64,000 nt of DNA from Pseudomonas fluorescens (GCF_902498195.1 NZ_CABVIY010000002.1:62001-126000); one strand, 5' to 3'; shown: positions 25,329 to 35,293, numbered from the stretch's first letter. Notes: generated by a model not told the origin, from the sequence alone. Made by a program: numbers and translations.

Positions 25329-28300
25329 ATGAGCACAGCCGTGACCGCTAAACAAAACGTTAAATTCCAGCAGCTCATTACCAAGCTGCGTGAGATATTT
25401 CAGATCGACCGACCGGAGCTCGACTTTGGCATCTATAGGATCCTCAATGCCCGGGCCGATGAAATCAACGATTACCTTGAGAACCGCCTGACAGAGAAAG
25501 TGCAAGCCGCGCTGGCTGTAGGCAATGCCGCCAACACCCAGCAGTTGCAAGCCGAACTGCAGGAGGCGGAGAAAAATGCCCTATCGCTGGGCGTCAGTCC
25601 CGATGGCGTACCCAAGGTGCAGGAGCTGCGCAACAAGCTAAAAGCAGCCACCACCGGCTATGGTGAACACGAAAACTCCGTGTTCTCACACCTGCTCACG
25701 TTCTTCTCTCGTTATTACGACAACGGCGATTTCATTAGCCAGCGCCGCTACAAGGGCGACACCTATGCCATCCCCTATGCAGGGGAAGAAGTGATGCTGC
25801 ATTGGGCCAACAAGGACCAGTACTACACGAAGAGCGGCGAAAACTTCGCCAACTACAGCTTTAAGCTACCTGGCCAGGACGGGCACTCAGACCGCACAGT
25901 ACATTTCAGGCTAGTGTCGGCAGACACTGCCAAGGACAACCGTAAGGACAATGATAAAGAACGTCGCTTTGCCCTGCTTGAGCACAAAATCATTACTCGC
26001 ATTGATGAGCAGGGCGACGAGAATGACGAAGAACTTCTACCCATCGAGGAAGTGGATGGCGCTAGTGGCAAGGAGCTGATCGTTCGCTTCGAGTACAAGG
26101 CCGTCGCCAAGGGCACTAAGCAAGACGCACTGGTACAAAAGGCTAACCAAGCTGTTCTGAATGACGCTTCCGTCAAGGCGCGCTGGCTAAATTTAGGCAG
26201 CCGCGCACCTACTGAGAAGAATCCGCAACGTACTCTGCTGGAAAAGCACCTTACGGATTACACCACAAAGAACACAGCCGATTATTTTATCCATAAACGC
26301 TTGGGTGACTTCCTGCGCCGGGAGCTGGATTTCTATATCAAGAGCGAAGTACTGCACCTTGACGATGTGCAGAATGCCAGCGCTTTTGCTGATATTGAGA
26401 ATTCGCTGCGCATGATTCAGTGTCTGCGCGCCATTGCACAGGAGCTGATCGTGTTTCTCGCCCAGCTGGAAGATTTCCAGAAAAAGCTGTGGCTGAAAAA
26501 GAAATTCGTAGTTTCCAGTCACTACTGCATCTCGCTGGATAGGGTTCCAGATGCTCTGTGGCCAGAAATTGTGGGTAACGAGAGGCAGTGGGATCAGTGG
26601 AAGCAGTTTGGTGTATGGCATGGTGATGGTCAGGGCACGATTGATGACCTGAAGGCGGGAAAGTATCGAATGGTTGATACGGCTCTTTTTCCGTTGGAGT
26701 TCAAAGCCAAACTACTACAGCATGTGCCGGACCTAAGCGGTTCAACCAATGGTTTGCTGATCCACAGCGATAATTTTCAGGCACTTAATCTTCTGCAGGA
26801 AAAATATCGAGAGCAGATAAAGTACATCTACATTGATCCTCCGTATAACACTAACTCGACACCTATTCTCTACAAAAATGAATATAAGCACTCATCGTGG
26901 ATGAGCTTGATGCAGGACCGCTTGCGCAAAGGTATGGGGCTACTAAGTCTCGATGGAGTGAAGACGCTGGCCATTGATGACTCTGAAATGGTCAACCTCT
27001 GCAAGGTTCTTGAAGAAGTGGCTCCAGACCATACTCTGTCTAAAGTTTCCGTTGTGCATAACCCTAAGGGCTCCATCACCAGGAACTTCAACCGTACACA
27101 TGAGTACGCCTTGTTCCTGACACGAGACGGGCGGACGGGCAGTATTGCCAGGACTTTGGAAGAGAACGGCACGCCACGCAAGATGCGGCGCTGGGGTGAA
27201 AACTCTAGGCGTATTGATCGCCGTCCATCCTTCTATCCAATCTACGTTCGGGACGGCAGCATCGTTGATGTGGGTTCAGTTCCTGATGATGATTTTCATC
27301 CGGCTGGTAAGAACGTTGAGCTATCCGATGGTCGAGTTGAGGTTTGGCCAATCGACCAGGATGGTGTTGAACGTCGCTGGAACTTCGGTCTAGATTCGAT
27401 TCGGCAGAATCTCGATCGTGTTGCTGCGCTTAAAGCAGGCAACGAATGGGATCTGTTTGTCACTCATGAGCAGACAGTGCCGAAAACAGTCTGGAGTGGC
27501 GGCGAGTTTGATGCCGGCAAGTACGGTAATAGCCTTCTTATCGACATGCTCGGTGAAAAGCGTTTCGACTTTCCGAAATCGATCCATCTGGTGAAGAAGT
27601 GTATATCCCTTGCTGTACAGGCCGGCGAGGACGCTGTGGTACTCGACTATTTTGGCGGGAGCGGTACCACTGCGCATGCCGTTATCGAATTGCGGCGTGA
27701 GGCGAGAGCTGCAGGTACAGACCCAAGGCTTGGTTTCATTTTGGTGGAGCAGGGCGAGTATTTCGAGTTAGTAACTAAGCCTCGAGTCATAAAGGCAGCC
27801 TACTCCGAGCATTGGAAGGATGGTAAATCCTTAGCACCAGAGTCGGGTATCTCCCTCTGTTTCAAAGTCCTAAAGCTCGAGAGCTACGAAGATACGCTGA
27901 ATAACCTACAACTGCGCCGAGATGCCAAGCAGGGCGAGACACTCTCACTTCTTGACCAAGAGGCCAAGGACGACTATCTACTAAACTACATGCTGGACGT
28001 GGAAAGTCGCGACTCTCTGTTGTCCGTGCAAGATTTCAACAAACCCTTCGACTACAGCTTGAATGTGGCGGTCGATTCGGCGGGCGCATTTGAACCGCGC
28101 AAAATCGACTTGGTGGAGACCTTCAATTACCTGGTCGGTCTACGCGTCAAACATATCGATGCTCAACCAGAGCGTGGATTTGTCACCGTCACTGGCACGC
28201 TGCCCAACGGCGAAAGCTGTCTGGTTTTGTGGCGTGACTGCGATGTTCTGGATTATGAAGGCGTGAGCAAACTCTGCGACCGACTTGCCATCAACCCGGC

Positions 28301-28457
28301 AGATAACGAGTTCGATGTTGTCTATATCAACGGCGACCACAACATCCCGACCGTAGTGACACAGACTGCCGAAGAAGGTGGTGCTACTCGTGTATTCAAG
28401 CTGCGCCAGATAGAGCCTGAATTTCTGCAGCGCATGTTCTCGGTGGAGGACATCTGA
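25329..28457 (+). CDS. DNA methyltransferase, type III Mod-like, with long N-terminal extension
   Basis: A 1042-residue adenine-specific DNA methyltransferase. Catalytic motif IV DPPYNTNS is near residue 503, and the AdoMet-binding FGGSGTTAHAVIEL is near 775. This order (IV before I) is that of beta-class/type III Mod enzymes. The first 480 residues begin with a conserved-looking FQIDRPELDFGIYRILNARA and include a long charged helical region; they are larger than in ordinary Mod. It should mark self DNA for the operon. It starts 37 bases after the SNF2 gene, and its TGA shares one base with the ATG of the Res-like gene. Confidence 0.9.
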   Translation: MSTAVTAKQNVKFQQLITKLREIFQIDRPELDFGIYRILNARADEINDYLENRLTEKVQAALAVGNAANTQQLQAELQEAEKNALSLGVSPDGVPKVQELRNKLKAATTGYGEHENSVFSHLLTFFSRYYDNGDFISQRRYKGDTYAIPYAGEEVMLHWANKDQYYTKSGENFANYSFKLPGQDGHSDRTVHFRLVSADTAKDNRKDNDKERRFALLEHKIITRIDEQGDENDEELLPIEEVDGASGKELIVRFEYKAVAKGTKQDALVQKANQAVLNDASVKARWLNLGSRAPTEKNPQRTLLEKHLTDYTTKNTADYFIHKRLGDFLRRELDFYIKSEVLHLDDVQNASAFADIENSLRMIQCLRAIAQELIVFLAQLEDFQKKLWLKKKFVVSSHYCISLDRVPDALWPEIVGNERQWDQWKQFGVWHGDGQGTIDDLKAGKYRMVDTALFPLEFKAKLLQHVPDLSGSTNGLLIHSDNFQALNLLQEKYREQIKYIYIDPPYNTNSTPILYKNEYKHSSWMSLMQDRLRKGMGLLSLDGVKTLAIDDSEMVNLCKVLEEVAPDHTLSKVSVVHNPKGSITRNFNRTHEYALFLTRDGRTGSIARTLEENGTPRKMRRWGENSRRIDRRPSFYPIYVRDGSIVDVGSVPDDDFHPAGKNVELSDGRVEVWPIDQDGVERRWNFGLDSIRQNLDRVAALKAGNEWDLFVTHEQTVPKTVWSGGEFDAGKYGNSLLIDMLGEKRFDFPKSIHLVKKCISLAVQAGEDAVVLDYFGGSGTTAHAVIELRREARAAGTDPRLGFILVEQGEYFELVTKPRVIKAAYSEHWKDGKSLAPESGISLCFKVLKLESYEDTLNNLQLRRDAKQGETLSLLDQEAKDDYLLNYMLDVESRDSLLSVQDFNKPFDYSLNVAVDSAGAFEPRKIDLVETFNYLVGLRVKHIDAQPERGFVTVTGTLPNGESCLVLWRDCDVLDYEGVSKLCDRLAINPADNEFDVVYINGDHNIPTVVTQTAEEGGATRVFKLRQIEPEFLQRMFSVEDI

Positions 28458-31400
28458 TGGCGCCTCCTCGCAAAATAGTTGCCACCGCAAGCTCAAGAAG
28501 TGGCGGAAAAAAGCGCAGCTTTCATCAGGAGTTGGTACTCAATCGCTGGATGATGGGTTTTTTCAAGGGCGGTAGTCTGGGAGCTTTGAAGCTGCGCCTG
28601 GGTGATGATCGACACGAAGGGATCGACGAGGACGGGCAAACTAAATTCTTCCATGAGTTGATACGCAATCTGTTTCAAGTTGACCGTGTGTCAGAAGCTG
28701 ATTTACGTCGCTATGACCTGAGTATCGTGAATCACTGGCAGGCCATCACCGTTCAGCGCAATAAGCTGGAAGGCCATGAGTTGCAGATGAAGTACTTTCA
28801 GTATTTGTCGCTGCTGTTCACCGAAATCTATCTGGACTGGTACTTCAACAAACGGCAGGCCCTGCTGGATGGCCTAAATGAAGAATTGCTGCGCTATCGT
28901 GACGAAGTCGGTGCGGAGCAATTTAAAGACTTCGAAGCAGACGACCTGAACAAGATCGCCTTTTGGAACGCAACAGGCAGTGGTAAGACGCTGCTACTGC
29001 ACGTCAACATCAGGCAGTACCTGCACTATTTTCAAGCAGGTCTGCGTGAGAGCTATCCGAGCAAGATCATTTTGCTCACGCCCAATGAGGGCTTGTCACG
29101 CCAGCATTTGGAAGAGCTGCATTTGTCGGGTTTCGGTTTTGCTCAGTTCTTCAACAAGTCGCAGACACCGGCACGTGGAACCATTGAGATCATCGACATC
29201 AACAAACTTGGTGATGAGATGGGGGATAAGGTTGTTGCTGTCGATGCCTTTGAAGGCAACAACCTAGTTCTGGTGGACGAAGGCCATTCCGGTACAGGCA
29301 AAGCAGGTGGTGCCTGGATGAGTCGGCGTGATGCGTTGGTGCGCGGGGGCTTTGCTTTCGAGTATTCGGCCACATTCGGGCAGGCTGTAGCCAAGGGAAT
29401 GACCGTGGCTGCGGCGGAAGAAGATGTCCAGAAAAAGAAGTCCAAGATGCTGTTCGAGACAGTTAGCCTGAAAAAGCTGGATGACAGCCAGCTGGCGCAG
29501 CTTGCTCTGACCAGCGATGAAAAACGCCTGGCGCGCATCTCAGCAACTCGCGAAATCTACGCCAAGTGCATCTTGTTCGATTACTCCTACAAGTTCTTCT
29601 ATGAGGACGGCTACGGCAAAGAGTCGTTGATTCTGAACATGAGCGGCGAGGCCTACGAGCAGGAGGAGTACGCCCGCAAATACTTCACGGCCTGTCTGTT
29701 GGCGTTCTATCAGCAGCTGTGGCTGTGGGGAACTCATCGCGACAAACTGACCGACTTCAACATTGAAAAGCCGCTTTGGGTGTTCGTGGGCAACAGGGTA
29801 TCTGGTGAAGAGTCGGACATCCTCGAAGTGGTAAATTTCCTTGCCTATTTTCTGAACAGTGATGCGCAGATCAAGGTATGGCTCGACGATCTAGTTGCGG
29901 ACAAAGCTCAGATTCTTGATGCGAAGGGTAACAATATCTTTAAGGGGCGTTTTAGTCCTCTTATGTGTTTCGTTGGTAAGCCGGAAGATCTGTATGCCGA
30001 CATTCTGCATCGAGTGTTCAATGCGCCAGCTAAGCAGCGCCTGAAACTGGTTAATATCAAGAGCAGCAAAGGTGAGTTGGCATTGCGGGTGGGTGACGCT
30101 GAGCCTTTCGGTCTCATCAACATTGGTGACGATGCAGGTTTTTTTGGCATAGCGGAGAATGTTGATGGTTTCGATAGTGAGCGCGACGACTTCGGTGGCG
30201 CGCTTTTTGGTACTCTGAATAACAAAGATAGCCGGCTCAATATGCTGGTCGGTTCGCGGAAATTTACCGAGGGCTGGAGCAGCTGGCGTGTGTCTACTAT
30301 GGGCCTGCTTAATATGGGGCAGGGAGAAGGCTCGCAGATCGTCCAATTGTTTGGGCGCGGCGTTCGCCTCAAAGGCAATGGTTTTTCGCTCAAGCGGAGC
30401 TTGCCAAATGAACGACCAAAAGGTCTGCATCTGGACAAGCTGGAGACGTTGAATATTTTCGGGGTGCGTGCCAGTTATATGGCCACATTCAAGGATTATC
30501 TACGTGAAGAAGGCATCTCCCCCAGTGACGAAATCTTGCACCTGGAATTCGAGACAAGGCCGAACCTGCCTGCTTCTACGCTCAAGACGTTGACCTTGAA
30601 GGATGGCTACAAGGACAACCAGAAGTTGGGGTTCAAACGTACTCACTTCCCGCTGTTGTACGAGATTCCCGAAGCGTTTAAGGGCAAGATCAAAGTTCCG
30701 CATGTGGTACTTGATCTATATCCGCGAGTCGAAGCACTGTCCACGCAGGATAAAGCTTTGGTGGCCACGGTTGAAGCACGCCATAAGGGTAAGCTAAAAG
30801 TTTCGCTATTCACGCTCTTCGACTGGGATCGTATCTATCTCGCCTTACAGGATTACAAGCTGCAACGCAGTTGGAGCAACCTGCGGCTGGATCGCCAGAA
30901 ACTGATCGATTTCTGCGTAGGTTCATCTGACTGGTACACGCTGTTCATTCCTGCGGCGGGGTTGTCGGTGGCGGGATTCAATGACATCCGTAATCAGGAG
31001 GACATCCTTATTCGTCTGCTGACGGATTACACTGACCGTTTCTACAAGACGTTGAAAACCGGCTACGAAGGGCAGTTTTACGATGTAATACGTCTGGAAG
31101 AAGACCACGGATCGATGCTGAAGCTCTATCAGTTCGAGATCGAAAATACGGATGACGGCTTGGCATACCAGGAGAAGCTGGAAGTGCTGAAGAAGCTGGT
31201 TGCTGAAGGCAAGATTGGTGAGGCCAGCAAATGGAACGCCCCTCACATGGTTGCTATCAGTTTTGATCGCCACCTGTACTATCCGTTGCTATCACTGGAA
31301 GACAAAGAAGCGGTCCCATTGAAGATGCGCCCTCTGGCTTTTGATGCGCCAAGCGAGTGGGATTTTGTTCGCGACCTGGAAGCGTTCTATAACTCGGCCA

Positions 31401-31831
31401 ATGGCCAGGCTATTATTGGCGCTCGTAGTCTCTACCTCCTACGCAATGCAGACAGTCAAGCAAAGGGCCTGGGTTTTGCGCTGGCAGGCAACTTCTACCC
31501 CGACTTTTTGCTATGGCTTGTGGACAATGTCACAGGTAAACAATGGCTTTCGTTCGTCGATCCCAAGGGCCTTCGCAACCTTGATCTTTCACACCCAAAG
31601 CTTAGCCTTTACAAGGAAGTAAAAAAATTAGAAGAGACGCTTTTGAATAATGCCAAGTCTGGTGAATCCCCCCTGACTTTGAATGCATTCGTGCTGTCTC
31701 CAACGAAGTTTTCGGATTTACTCAATATTGGTGACTCGGCGAAGAAGTCCGAGCTGGAGGGGCGTAATGTTCTATTCATGGAGGATGGCGGCGAAAATTA
31801 CTTACGGAAAATGTTCGCAAGGATTTCCTGA
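28457..31831 (+). CDS. Res-like DEAD/DEAH helicase with C-terminal PD-(D/E)XK nuclease
   Basis: A 1124-residue SF2 helicase resembling the type III restriction subunit Res. Walker A is in WNATGSGKTLLLH near residue 171, motif II is LVDEGHSG near 272, and the motif VI region is IVQLFGRGVRLKG near 634. A nuclease signature follows near the C-terminus: YPDF at about 1013 and FVDPKG at about 1034, giving PD...D-x-K. It completes the operon WYL-SNF2-Mod-Res. With both an SNF2 motor and a Res motor the operon is more complex than a standard type III restriction system. It probably cleaves unmethylated foreign DNA. Confidence 0.88.
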   Translation: MAPPRKIVATASSRSGGKKRSFHQELVLNRWMMGFFKGGSLGALKLRLGDDRHEGIDEDGQTKFFHELIRNLFQVDRVSEADLRRYDLSIVNHWQAITVQRNKLEGHELQMKYFQYLSLLFTEIYLDWYFNKRQALLDGLNEELLRYRDEVGAEQFKDFEADDLNKIAFWNATGSGKTLLLHVNIRQYLHYFQAGLRESYPSKIILLTPNEGLSRQHLEELHLSGFGFAQFFNKSQTPARGTIEIIDINKLGDEMGDKVVAVDAFEGNNLVLVDEGHSGTGKAGGAWMSRRDALVRGGFAFEYSATFGQAVAKGMTVAAAEEDVQKKKSKMLFETVSLKKLDDSQLAQLALTSDEKRLARISATREIYAKCILFDYSYKFFYEDGYGKESLILNMSGEAYEQEEYARKYFTACLLAFYQQLWLWGTHRDKLTDFNIEKPLWVFVGNRVSGEESDILEVVNFLAYFLNSDAQIKVWLDDLVADKAQILDAKGNNIFKGRFSPLMCFVGKPEDLYADILHRVFNAPAKQRLKLVNIKSSKGELALRVGDAEPFGLINIGDDAGFFGIAENVDGFDSERDDFGGALFGTLNNKDSRLNMLVGSRKFTEGWSSWRVSTMGLLNMGQGEGSQIVQLFGRGVRLKGNGFSLKRSLPNERPKGLHLDKLETLNIFGVRASYMATFKDYLREEGISPSDEILHLEFETRPNLPASTLKTLTLKDGYKDNQKLGFKRTHFPLLYEIPEAFKGKIKVPHVVLDLYPRVEALSTQDKALVATVEARHKGKLKVSLFTLFDWDRIYLALQDYKLQRSWSNLRLDRQKLIDFCVGSSDWYTLFIPAAGLSVAGFNDIRNQEDILIRLLTDYTDRFYKTLKTGYEGQFYDVIRLEEDHGSMLKLYQFEIENTDDGLAYQEKLEVLKKLVAEGKIGEASKWNAPHMVAISFDRHLYYPLLSLEDKEAVPLKMRPLAFDAPSEWDFVRDLEAFYNSANGQAIIGARSLYLLRNADSQAKGLGFALAGNFYPDFLLWLVDNVTGKQWLSFVDPKGLRNLDLSHPKLSLYKEVKKLEETLLNNAKSGESPLTLNAFVLSPTKFSDLLNIGDSAKKSELEGRNVLFMEDGGENYLRKMFARIS

Positions 31832-31979
31832 TTCGTTGTAATTGGTTTTTTTATGGCTTTGCAATATTGGAGGGAGGAAACTCCCTCTAGTAGCTTATAG
31901 AAAGTGATGATCAGTAAGTTCGCGGTCTTCTGGCTAGAGTTTTCAGATTTCTGATTAAGTGCTTGTTGCTTTTAGTAAG

Positions 31980-32816
31980 TTACTTCTTTGGCATATGCCT
32001 TAACTTGGCTCTGATCAAAGAAAAAATTGAGTAAAAATCATTCATTTCATGCAGTGGTAAGTATATTTTTTTTACTGCGGCCCTCAACTTGCCTTGAGGG
32101 GTTTTGTCTCCGGGGACAATCCTTCGTTCGTAGGTGGTTTGATTGTCTTGGTGTTTGTAAACGTGCTTTGCGGCCATCCAGAAAATTCCTTTTACACATG
32201 GAAGGTCGTACCAGTAAACATATATGCAGTTATCAATGCCGATATTTTGCGACTCAACAAGTTCCCTTTGGTTGATAAGTTTTTTTCCGTTCGAAATGTC
32301 AAGAGTTAGCGAGTGAGAGTAGCATTGATAGTTAGGGTTTAACTTTGAAATTGTAAGGTATGGTCTGAAAATCACTTTAAACTCAATCCAGATAATTGGC
32401 TTTCCGGAATGTTCTATAAGAAAGTCGGGGTTGTGTAAGTTTTTTTTGTCTGCTCGTTTTACTGTTGCCCCAGGACATTCTGTGCTGAGTATTTCTTGAA
32501 GGAAATCTTGAAATTTATCTTCGAGATCTTTTCCAGTGCTTATGTCTAAATCTTTATCAATCGTCTTTAGGTTAGCTAAGTGGAATTTTGAGCAGTATTT
32601 GCAGTTCTCATCTAGCGGGAGCGGTCCTTTCATCGCAGGGACGCCAAGATTAAATGACTCTACTTGTTCAAGATATAGCTTCTGATAGTATTTTGATGAG
32701 TCTGGCAGGTCGCAAAGTAGACGGTCGTGCTTTGCTGGTATTCCATCGACGAATTTTTTTTCAAGAGAGAAAATTAGTTTCTTATAGTACAGAAATGAAA
32801 GTCGATGGTTAGGCAT
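31980..32816 (-). CDS. Putative PD-(D/E)XK nuclease, orphan
   Basis: A 278-residue protein of AT-rich composition and no family I can name. It carries a convincing restriction-nuclease signature: P130-D131 in HNPDFLIEHSG, then E145-F-K147 in IIWIEFKV, with an upstream acidic residue in the helix DLEDKFQDFLQEIL (about 98-111). A CKYC pair at 72-75 may bind metal. It is convergent to the Res-like gene, separated by 148 bases, and has its own promoter region at 32817-33009. It could be an accessory nuclease of the adjacent operon or a separate single-gene system. Confidence 0.65.
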   Translation of the reverse strand: MPNHRLSFLYYKKLIFSLEKKFVDGIPAKHDRLLCDLPDSSKYYQKLYLEQVESFNLGVPAMKGPLPLDENCKYCSKFHLANLKTIDKDLDISTGKDLEDKFQDFLQEILSTECPGATVKRADKKNLHNPDFLIEHSGKPIIWIEFKVIFRPYLTISKLNPNYQCYSHSLTLDISNGKKLINQRELVESQNIGIDNCIYVYWYDLPCVKGIFWMAAKHVYKHQDNQTTYERRIVPGDKTPQGKLRAAVKKIYLPLHEMNDFYSIFSLIRAKLRHMPKK

Positions 32817-33009
32817 TTTTTAATCCTTTTAATTTGTAAGCTGGCCGCCAGTGTGTGCTTGACTTTGATACTAGGCTCTCTGCAGGTGTCTGGGTTTTCG
32901 AGCTACTTTGGTTCGGCTTATTGCGTGTAATTAAAATCGGACAATTATCTGTATCCTAAAAAATAATATTTGAATAGTCGTCATAGTCGTCGGTAGTTGA
33001 ATTTTTTAA

Positions 33010-33312
33010 TTAAAACCAGTGAGCTGGAATTTCTATGCCGTAATTTTTCGCAACGGTGTTCAGTGTGGCAGTAATCTCTGTGTGCCGGGTTTTATCGGTT
33101 AGCTGCCAGGTCGCTCGCCGCTCCAGCAGGCTCTTCAGCTCACGAAGGTTGTACATGCCTAGGCGGTGGAAATTGCCCCAGCTCGGAATACCGAACAGGT
33201 TATAGATAACAACAGTGGCATCACGCTCACTGGCGAGGCGCTTCTCGCCTGTTAGCTTCTCGGCGGCTTCTTCAGCTTCGTCGCGGTCGTCGTAGGTGTT
33301 GAGTAGTTTCAT
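33010..33312 (-). CDS. Small protein of unknown function
   Basis: A 100-residue soluble protein (MKLLNTYDDRDEAEEAAEKL start, GIEIPAHWF end) with no family I recognise. Acidic N-terminal helix and a basic centre (LRELKSLLERRATWQL). ATG 33312 lacks a strong ribosome binding site. It lies upstream, in the same direction, of the small membrane protein and RadC genes and may belong with the island maintenance module. Confidence 0.6.
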   Translation of the reverse strand: MKLLNTYDDRDEAEEAAEKLTGEKRLASERDATVVIYNLFGIPSWGNFHRLGMYNLRELKSLLERRATWQLTDKTRHTEITATLNTVAKNYGIEIPAHWF

Positions 33313-33545
33313 CGTCGTACAAGGTGGTTGGAGGGTGTAAATGATACCAAAGCGAGAGCGTCAAGCATTCTGTCGCTACTGAGTTTTGGTTCACCCTAAC
33401 ACGAGATGTAGTTCAACGCTTTTGCTTCGTGATTGTGAGCCGCGGTTATAGATGAGCGGCCTTGTGGACGCTCAGGTAGTGAGCTGGCAAAAAAAAGAAG
33501 ATGACTATTCCCGGCGTGAGCAGCCATTCGGCCGCCCACGCTGGT

Positions 33546-33737
33546 TTATGTCGTCCATTGGGATGGTTGGTCTATGCGGCTTTGTAGCCACCGGTAAATC
33601 CAGCATGCCAGCACCACCGCAATCAGTAGTGGCGAAAAGCGCACCATGAGGATCAACAGCAGTAGCGCTATCATGCAGCCGACTAGGATGCTGGCGAAAA
33701 TGAACACGGCAACAAAGATCCGTAGCAGTTGCTTCAT
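33546..33737 (-). CDS. Small membrane protein
   Basis: A 63-residue protein with two hydrophobic helices (LLRIFVAVFIFASILVGCMI and a second around SPLLIAVVLACWIY), basic in between. ATG 33737 is preceded by AAGGAAGTGAG and is preferred to the upstream in-frame start. The gene follows RadC by 10 bases in the same direction, so it is probably co-transcribed. Function unknown. Confidence 0.65.
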   Translation of the reverse strand: MKQLLRIFVAVFIFASILVGCMIALLLLILMVRFSPLLIAVVLACWIYRWLQSRIDQPSQWTT

Positions 33738-33747
33738 ACTCACTTCC

Positions 33748-34245
33748 TTATAGGTAACCCCGCTCAGCCAACGATACACAGCCGTCATATCCCACGACAA
33801 CATGATCCAATATCCGGGTGCCGATCATGTTTAGAGCGTTCTTGAGGGTTATGGTCAGCGTACGATCGGCTTGGCTAGGCTCCGGGTCGCCGGAGGGATG
33901 GTTGTGAACCAGAATCACTGCCGCGGCGTTGTGCTCCAGGGCGATCTTGACCACATCCCGAGGGTAAACGCTGGCACCATCCAGCGTGCCTCGGAACAGC
34001 TCCCGAAACCCTATAACCCTGTGTTTGGTATCAAGTAGCAGCAGAGCAAAGACTTCGTACTCATGGTATTGCAGCAGAGTTTGTAGATGGCTGAATACTT
34101 GCTTGGGCTCAGTCAAGGCCCGTCCTTTAGATAGACGACTCATCGCAAGTTGTTGAGCCATCTGCAGGATGTCGGACTCGGTGACTGGTGATTCCATGAC
34201 ATAAGTTCCGGTCTCTTCACCGGATCTGAGCTTGTGATATTTCAT
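33748..34245 (-). CDS. RadC-family JAB-domain protein
   Basis: A 165-residue RadC/YkfG-type protein with a JAB/MPN metalloprotease-like fold. The zinc signature HNHPSGDPEPSQAD near residue 115 and the preceding AAAVILVHNHPSG strand are clear, and it ends HVVVGYDGCVSLAERGYL. Such short RadC proteins are common in integrative elements and plasmids and are linked to DNA metabolism of the element, not to the cellular repair role once assumed. It lies downstream of the metal-binding and YqaJ genes in the same direction. Confidence 0.92.
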   Translation of the reverse strand: MKYHKLRSGEETGTYVMESPVTESDILQMAQQLAMSRLSKGRALTEPKQVFSHLQTLLQYHEYEVFALLLLDTKHRVIGFRELFRGTLDGASVYPRDVVKIALEHNAAAVILVHNHPSGDPEPSQADRTLTITLKNALNMIGTRILDHVVVGYDGCVSLAERGYL

Positions 34246-34292
34246 GGGGGACTCTCCTGGATTGGAAGACCTTGGTCATGGTGGAAGTTTGG

Positions 34293-35219
34293 TCAGTGGG
34301 CGCGAACGGAGTGGTCACTGCTGCTTTGGAGGGATTTAGATTCCAGCTTTTGTGCCAGTGATGTTTTGGCAGGAGCCGCTGGATTTGGGGCGGCTTCTTC
34401 CTTACCAGGCTGATCTTCAGCCGCGGGGTAGAACTCCTCGACGATGGCGCCGGTGTCCTCCTCACTGTCTTCAAAGGCCCCGTTGTTAAAGCCTTGTCGT
34501 GCCGCGCGATCCAAGGCGCTCTGATCGAAGCCCGAAGCTTGTCGGGTTTCCTCCAGCTGTTTGGCTGTCAGCAAGGCATCTTCAATACTCAGGCCGTTGC
34601 GCACCGTGATGTCCACGTAGAAGATCGGCGTGCCATGGCTCTGCCGGGTGGACTTACCGCGTAGGCGTAGCTCCAGTGGCAGGCAGGCCAGGCGGTTGCC
34701 GGAGATGGCCTGAAAATACTGCAGGCGTGCCGCCAGGGTGCGGATGCTGTTGAACCCAGTGGTGCGGAAGACAAAACTACCCAACGGATCGTCGGCACCA
34801 ATCACCACGTTCAGCCGGCCATAGGGCTTGCAGGCATTACCTTGAGCTAGTGAACAGCCATCCGGTGAAGGGCAGGGTAGGGTCTTGATCCCGTCTTCAC
34901 ACTGTCGCTTGCAGATGTCGCCATTGCCGACGCACAAAGGCCGGCCGGTGGTGCGGTCGAATAGGCTGTAATCGGCGCGAAAATTCAAATCGGGCTCGTT
35001 GAACAACAAACGGATTGGAATGCTGCGCAGTTTGCCATCTTGGCCATTACGCAGTTCTTCATTGAGCGGGTGCAGCAGCCAGCCGTCGCGGCTTTGTACC
35101 TGCGAGGTGATGGTGAATTGATCGTCTTTCTCCGGCAGACGTTTACCGTTTTTCTCGACGACCCTGCCGATGGAAATACGCCCGAGTACAGGAGGGGTGA
35201 TTGCTAAACCTTTGAGCAT
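34293..35219 (-). CDS. Mobile-element metal-binding protein (possible recombination directionality factor)
   Basis: A 308-residue protein beginning MLKGLAITPPVLGRISIGRV, found in integrative elements beside YqaJ, DUF932 and RadC genes and often labelled hydrolase or metal-binding. A cysteine cluster near residues 105-135 (GDICKRQCEDG, PCPSPDGCSL, NACKPYG) should bind a metal or an Fe-S cluster. The C-terminal 90 residues are low-complexity and acidic, then Ala/Ser-rich. The arrangement also resembles Gp3-like recombination directionality factors, which is a weaker possibility. ATG 35219 is chosen for its AAGGAT site and conserved N-terminus, although the frame is open 65 codons upstream. Confidence 0.7.
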   Translation of the reverse strand: MLKGLAITPPVLGRISIGRVVEKNGKRLPEKDDQFTITSQVQSRDGWLLHPLNEELRNGQDGKLRSIPIRLLFNEPDLNFRADYSLFDRTTGRPLCVGNGDICKRQCEDGIKTLPCPSPDGCSLAQGNACKPYGRLNVVIGADDPLGSFVFRTTGFNSIRTLAARLQYFQAISGNRLACLPLELRLRGKSTRQSHGTPIFYVDITVRNGLSIEDALLTAKQLEETRQASGFDQSALDRAARQGFNNGAFEDSEEDTGAIVEEFYPAAEDQPGKEEAAPNPAAPAKTSLAQKLESKSLQSSSDHSVRAH

Positions 35220-35248
35220 GACAGTTATCCTTGATCTGGAAATAAAAA

Positions 35249-35280
35249 AGCCACCAGGACGTAAACGGTCCCGGTGGCTT
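35249..35280 (-). terminator. Intrinsic terminator after the YqaJ gene
   Basis: Read on the minus strand, stem AAGCCACCGGGAC / GTCCTGGTGGCTT is followed by a run of T (the A-run at 35244-35249 on the plus strand). It separates the YqaJ gene from the metal-binding gene. Confidence 0.75.
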
Positions 35281-35293
35281 GAGTGAGGGGTAT

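Noticed and set aside
21370..31831. DISARM system
   Set aside because: SNF2 helicase and methyltransferase are present, but no DUF1998 (DrmB), DrmA-type helicase or PLD nuclease gene was found.
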